Shown: one piece after another, positions 61,116-64,000 of the stretch | How the letters are laid out: each line of letters opens with the position of its first letter | Numbering within the stretch: position 1 is the first letter of the stretch | Assembly (NCBI GenBank): GCA_964586835.1 | Contig: CAZPIC010000008.1 | Location: 7,643-71,642 of the forward strand | Reading direction: 5' to 3' | Source: CAZLYF01 sp964586835 | GTDB lineage: Bacteria; Bacillota; Clostridia; Christensenellales; Aristaeellaceae | Length of the DNA: 64,000 bases | Position numbers and translations under genes: made by a program | Notes under the pieces: generated by a model | What the model was told of the DNA's origin: nothing | The model's database searches: none | Seen by the model: only the letters and a program-made list of their open reading frames with translations

Positions 61116-62636
61116 CTACATGTATTTGGCAGCCAGGCGCAGGATGTTTTCCTGCTCGTGCTTCACGCCACCAAAGTCGTACCCGCGCTTTAGGATGCCT
61201 GACATACGGCCGTTTGACATGACGAGAATCCGATCGCAAATACCGATCAGCTCCGGCATCTCAGAGGACACCATAATGATCCCCTTTCCCTGTTCAGCCA
61301 GCTCAAGGATCAGCTGATAGATCTCAAATTTCGCACCTACGTCGATGCCGCGGGTCGGCTCGTCCAGCAGAAGAACTTCCGGATCGGTCAACAGCCATCG
61401 CCCAATGATGACTTTTTGCTGGTTGCCGCCAGACAGGCTACGCATCGCGGTCCGCTGTGACGGCGTCTTGACAGAGAGGCTGTCCACGACCCACTTGGTA
61501 TCGACGGACATTCGGCGGTTGGAGAGCAGCAGCTTTCCGTAGGCGGCCACGTTGGCGATCGTCGCGTTGAAAGTGATATTCATGGAAGGAAAGAGGCCTG
61601 TGGCACGCCTTTCCTCTGTGATCAGCGCAAAGCCATTGCGACGGGCCTCGCGCGGCGTCCGGTTCCGGATAGGCTTCCCATGGAAGTGGATGGCGCCGCC
61701 CTCCCGGGTGAAAACGCCGAAGAGGGTGTTGAGGAGCTCTGTGCGCCTGGAGCCTACCAAGCCTGCAACGCCCAGCACCTCTCCCTTGCGCAGTTCAAAA
61801 CTTACGTCACGGCAGGCGGGCTCATACCTGCCGGAGATCCCGTCCACCTGCAGAAGGGCTTCTCCGGGCTTGTTCTTCTTCTCCGGAAAGCGCTGCGTCA
61901 GATCCCGGTTGACCATCAGGCGGATGATGAGCTTTTCATCCACATCTGAAGAGCGGTGCGTGGCGATCCACTGCCCGTCCCGCATGATGGTCACTTCGTC
62001 GGAGATTTGCATGATCTCGTCCATCTTGTGGGAGATATAGATGATCCCGACACCTGTGCCTGCAAGCTTCCTGATGATCCCGAACAGGTGGCCCACCTCG
62101 TTTTCTGTCAGAGAGGAGCTTGGTTCGTCCAGCACGAGGATCTTCGCGTTGTGGGAGACTGCTTTGGCGATTTCGACCATCTGGCGCTTGGCGACAGACA
62201 GGGTGCCAATGACCACCTTGGGATCTACGTCGATGTTCAGCTCGCTGAATACCCGGAGTGTATCATCGTGCATGCGTCGTTGGTCAACCAACCCGCGCTT
62301 CATGGGAAAACGCCCGAGCCACATGTTTTCCATCACACTGCGTTTGAGGACCTGGTTGAGCTCCTGGTGCACCATGGCAACCCCTTGATCAAGCGCGTGC
62401 CGCGGATTTTCAAAGTTAACTTCTCGCCCCTCCATCACGATCGTGCCAGAGTCCTTTTTGTAGATGCCAAACAGGCACTTCATCAGCGTGGACTTCCCGG
62501 CCCCATTTTCGCCCATCAACGCATGCACGGAACCCGGGCGCAGCATCAGCTGGGCCTTGCTGAGCGCGTGGACACCCGGAAAGTGCTTGTCAACGTCACG
62601 CATCTCAAGCACGTACGAATCCTGATGATTTTGCAT
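61116..62636 (-). CDS. mglA: Galactose/methyl-galactoside importer ATPase
   Basis: A 506-residue fused ATPase of the MglA type. First Walker A GENGAGKST and signature LSVAKRQMVEIAKAV are present. The second half has degenerate GLVGSRRTELLN, LSGGNQQKVIIGRW and DEPTRGIDVGAK. The ATG at 62636 gives MQNHQDSYVLEM; an upstream GTG at 62690 would run through the hairpin after mglB, so it is rejected. Confidence 0.92.
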   Translation of the reverse strand: MQNHQDSYVLEMRDVDKHFPGVHALSKAQLMLRPGSVHALMGENGAGKSTLMKCLFGIYKKDSGTIVMEGREVNFENPRHALDQGVAMVHQELNQVLKRSVMENMWLGRFPMKRGLVDQRRMHDDTLRVFSELNIDVDPKVVIGTLSVAKRQMVEIAKAVSHNAKILVLDEPSSSLTENEVGHLFGIIRKLAGTGVGIIYISHKMDEIMQISDEVTIMRDGQWIATHRSSDVDEKLIIRLMVNRDLTQRFPEKKNKPGEALLQVDGISGRYEPACRDVSFELRKGEVLGVAGLVGSRRTELLNTLFGVFTREGGAIHFHGKPIRNRTPREARRNGFALITEERRATGLFPSMNITFNATIANVAAYGKLLLSNRRMSVDTKWVVDSLSVKTPSQRTAMRSLSGGNQQKVIIGRWLLTDPEVLLLDEPTRGIDVGAKFEIYQLILELAEQGKGIIMVSSEMPELIGICDRILVMSNGRMSGILKRGYDFGGVKHEQENILRLAAKYM

Positions 62637-62667
62637 GGTTTCACCGCACTTTATTGCTTTTGTAAAA

Positions 62668-62698
62668 CGGGAGGCGCGGCGCGGGACCACGCCTCCCG
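62668..62698 (-). terminator. GC hairpin between mglB and mglA
   Basis: A 9-bp stem, 62668-62676 with 62690-62698. On the minus strand it is followed by TTTT. It lies in the short gap after the mglB stop, so it is probably a partial terminator or mRNA-end stabiliser rather than a full stop, since mglA follows. Confidence 0.65.
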
Positions 62699-62717
62699 AA
62701 AGGAGCCGGCCGCCGGC

Positions 62718-63761
62718 TTATTTCACTTCGGTGATCTTCGCATAGGGAATGCGGATGCAGAAGAACGGGTCTTCCTCCGTGTAGACATAATCAGTCCCGT
62801 CAAGCCATTCTTTACCGAGAGCACCATTGACAGCAATGCGGATGTTGGCCTTGCCCATGGCATCCCCGTCCTGCTGGACGGTTGCGGTCATGCCGCCGTT
62901 TTTGATGGACTCAAGCGCGGAGTCGACTGCGTCCACGCCGATGATTACGATGGAGGGGTCGCCCGCGATGCCCGTGTTGTAGTCGTAGGCGTTCAGAGCG
63001 GCAACCGCTCCCAGACCCATCATGTCGTTGTTGGCAAAAATGACCTCAATCTGGTCTCCAAAGGAGGCCCAGGTGGCCGTGATAGCGTCCTGTGCCATGG
63101 CCTGATCCCAGTTGCACACGAGGGTGTCACCCAGCTGCTCCATCACGAGCCCGTTGGCTTCAGCGGTCTCCACAGAATAGCGGGTCCGCGCAATGGCTTC
63201 GTCGTTATTTGCTTCGCCCTTGAGCATAACGTATTGTAGCTTGCCATCCCCGTTTTTGTCGATGGAAGGATCGGCCGCAACCAAATCTGCCAGAATCTCA
63301 CCCTGCATGTCGCCGGCCTGCCTGGCCAGTGTGCCGATGAAGATCGTCCCCGTGTCAACGAGGACCTCCTGTACCGTTTCCTCAGCGGGCTGCTTGTTGT
63401 AAAAAAGGAAGGGGATGCCTGCCTCTTGGAACATGTCCACGAGGATTTTCCCGTTGGCGACTTCCGCCAAGTTGATGATGACGAAGTCGGGCTTCTCGCC
63501 ACAGATGAGGGTGGCGTGCTCGATCTGCTTGGCCATGTCATCGGCTGCGTCGTACATCGTCAGGTTGATCTGGATGCCCAGTTCCTCGGAGTAGATGGCC
63601 GCCCACTTGTCCATCGCCGCGCGGACGGTGGAGCCATAGGTATCGTCATACTTCCAGATCAGAGCGCGCATGTCCAATTCGGTCTTGTCCTGTGCGGCGG
63701 CCATTGAGATCATGGACATCGCCATGAGTGCCGCAAGTAACACTGCCAACAGCCTTCTCAT
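62718..63761 (-). CDS. mglB: D-galactose/methyl-galactoside-binding protein
   Basis: A 347-residue exported binding protein. The loop DKNGDGKLQYVMLKGE matches the calcium-binding loop of the E. coli galactose-binding protein, the hallmark of MglB. The signal peptide (about 1-23, ending SMAAA) lacks a lipobox. AAGGAGGG precedes the ATG at 63761. It heads the mgl operon, the normal order. Confidence 0.94.
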   Translation of the reverse strand: MRRLLAVLLAALMAMSMISMAAAQDKTELDMRALIWKYDDTYGSTVRAAMDKWAAIYSEELGIQINLTMYDAADDMAKQIEHATLICGEKPDFVIINLAEVANGKILVDMFQEAGIPFLFYNKQPAEETVQEVLVDTGTIFIGTLARQAGDMQGEILADLVAADPSIDKNGDGKLQYVMLKGEANNDEAIARTRYSVETAEANGLVMEQLGDTLVCNWDQAMAQDAITATWASFGDQIEVIFANNDMMGLGAVAALNAYDYNTGIAGDPSIVIIGVDAVDSALESIKNGGMTATVQQDGDAMGKANIRIAVNGALGKEWLDGTDYVYTEEDPFFCIRIPYAKITEVK

Positions 63762-63901
63762 AGGGGTCCCTCCTTGCACTGATGAAAGATTCGAGATTGC
63801 CCAGGGTTGCGATATGCTCCCTGCATGGTTTCTACTTCCCGCACCAAGGCCGCTATCATTCGCCTTCCCGCAACGGACGGGAATATCCACACACTGTGCG
63901 C

Positions 63902-63931
63902 ATCATAGCAGTCTTTTTACCAGCATGTCAA
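63902..63931 (-). promoter_or_regulatory. mgl operon promoter
   Basis: On the minus strand, TTGACA (63931-63926), an 18-base spacer and TATGAT (63907-63902). About 140 bases upstream of mglB, leaving room for regulator sites. Confidence 0.8.
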
Positions 63932-64000
63932 TCATTTGCTTGTCACGAGCTAATTGCGCTGCGCCTGTTTTTCAGACATCAAGTTAACGATTCAGCCTGA

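Noticed and set aside
61956..63239. A 427-codon open frame on the plus strand opposite mglB and mglA
   Set aside because: It lies entirely antisense to two strongly supported mgl genes with intact motifs, and its product has no recognisable domain. High GC content keeps such antisense frames open.

Overview
The window reads as chromosomal DNA of a moderately GC-rich anaerobic Bacillota (Clostridia-like). The evidence is a V-type ATPase operon in the same gene order as the Enterococcus hirae ntp operon, an AddA-type recombination nuclease, strong AGGAGG ribosome binding sites, TTGACA/TATAAT promoters, and two perfect Bacillus-type parS sites beside dnaN. The dnaN tail and the parS pair place the left edge close to the replication origin. 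No rRNA, tRNA, CRISPR array or intact insertion sequence was seen.

Layout. 0-9 kb, housekeeping: dnaN 3' end, ilvE, a DsrE-like protein, a flavin/nitroimidazole-type protein, addA, a D-Ala-D-Ala carboxypeptidase and a CNNM/CBS protein. 9.5-18.1 kb: nine-gene V-ATPase operon (F-I-K-E-C-G-A-B-D in ntp nomenclature) whose rotor subunit keeps all five Na+ ligands known from E. hirae NtpK. 18.1-33.5 kb: a sugar-catabolic island. It opens with a broken AraC regulator and a ribose-type ABC importer. The enzymes follow: a D-tagatose 3-epimerase-like protein, a large phosphomannose-isomerase-like cupin, a second TIM-barrel isomerase, a zinc alcohol dehydrogenase, a GH4 glycosidase with the CHGV motif, a variant xylose isomerase, a PfkB kinase, a class II aldolase and an MtlD-family dehydrogenase.

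33.6-35.1 kb: a FabT-like MarR regulator and a DegV/FakB fatty-acid-binding protein, with a FabT-box-like operator between them. 35.2-38.8 kb (minus strand): MATE exporter, rhamnulokinase and PHP protein in one operon. 39.3-45.1 kb: SagB-type nitroreductase, AlaX-type editing protein, zwf, a cyclase-family hydrolase and tilS (apparently leaderless). 45.3-49.1 kb: a corrinoid methyl-transfer module (UroD-family methyltransferase, corrinoid protein, DUF2284 protein, ATP-dependent corrinoid activator), directly followed by rhaA. 51.1-55.4 kb: an ABC-2 exporter, a large secreted HExxH protein and the deletion-fused remains of a second ABC exporter. 55.9-63.9 kb: two convergent sugar-importer operons, chvE-gguA-gguB and mglB-mglA-mglC, the latter with a translationally coupled 48-residue membrane protein.

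Together the genes suggest a plant- or mucus-glycan fermenter importing several monosaccharides or small glycosides. It would process an unusual sugar through isomerisation, 3-epimerisation, phosphorylation and aldol cleavage, and may demethylate a methylated substrate with a corrinoid system placed next to rhamnose genes. All three sugar-binding proteins have ordinary signal peptides without a lipobox, which is unusual for a monoderm.
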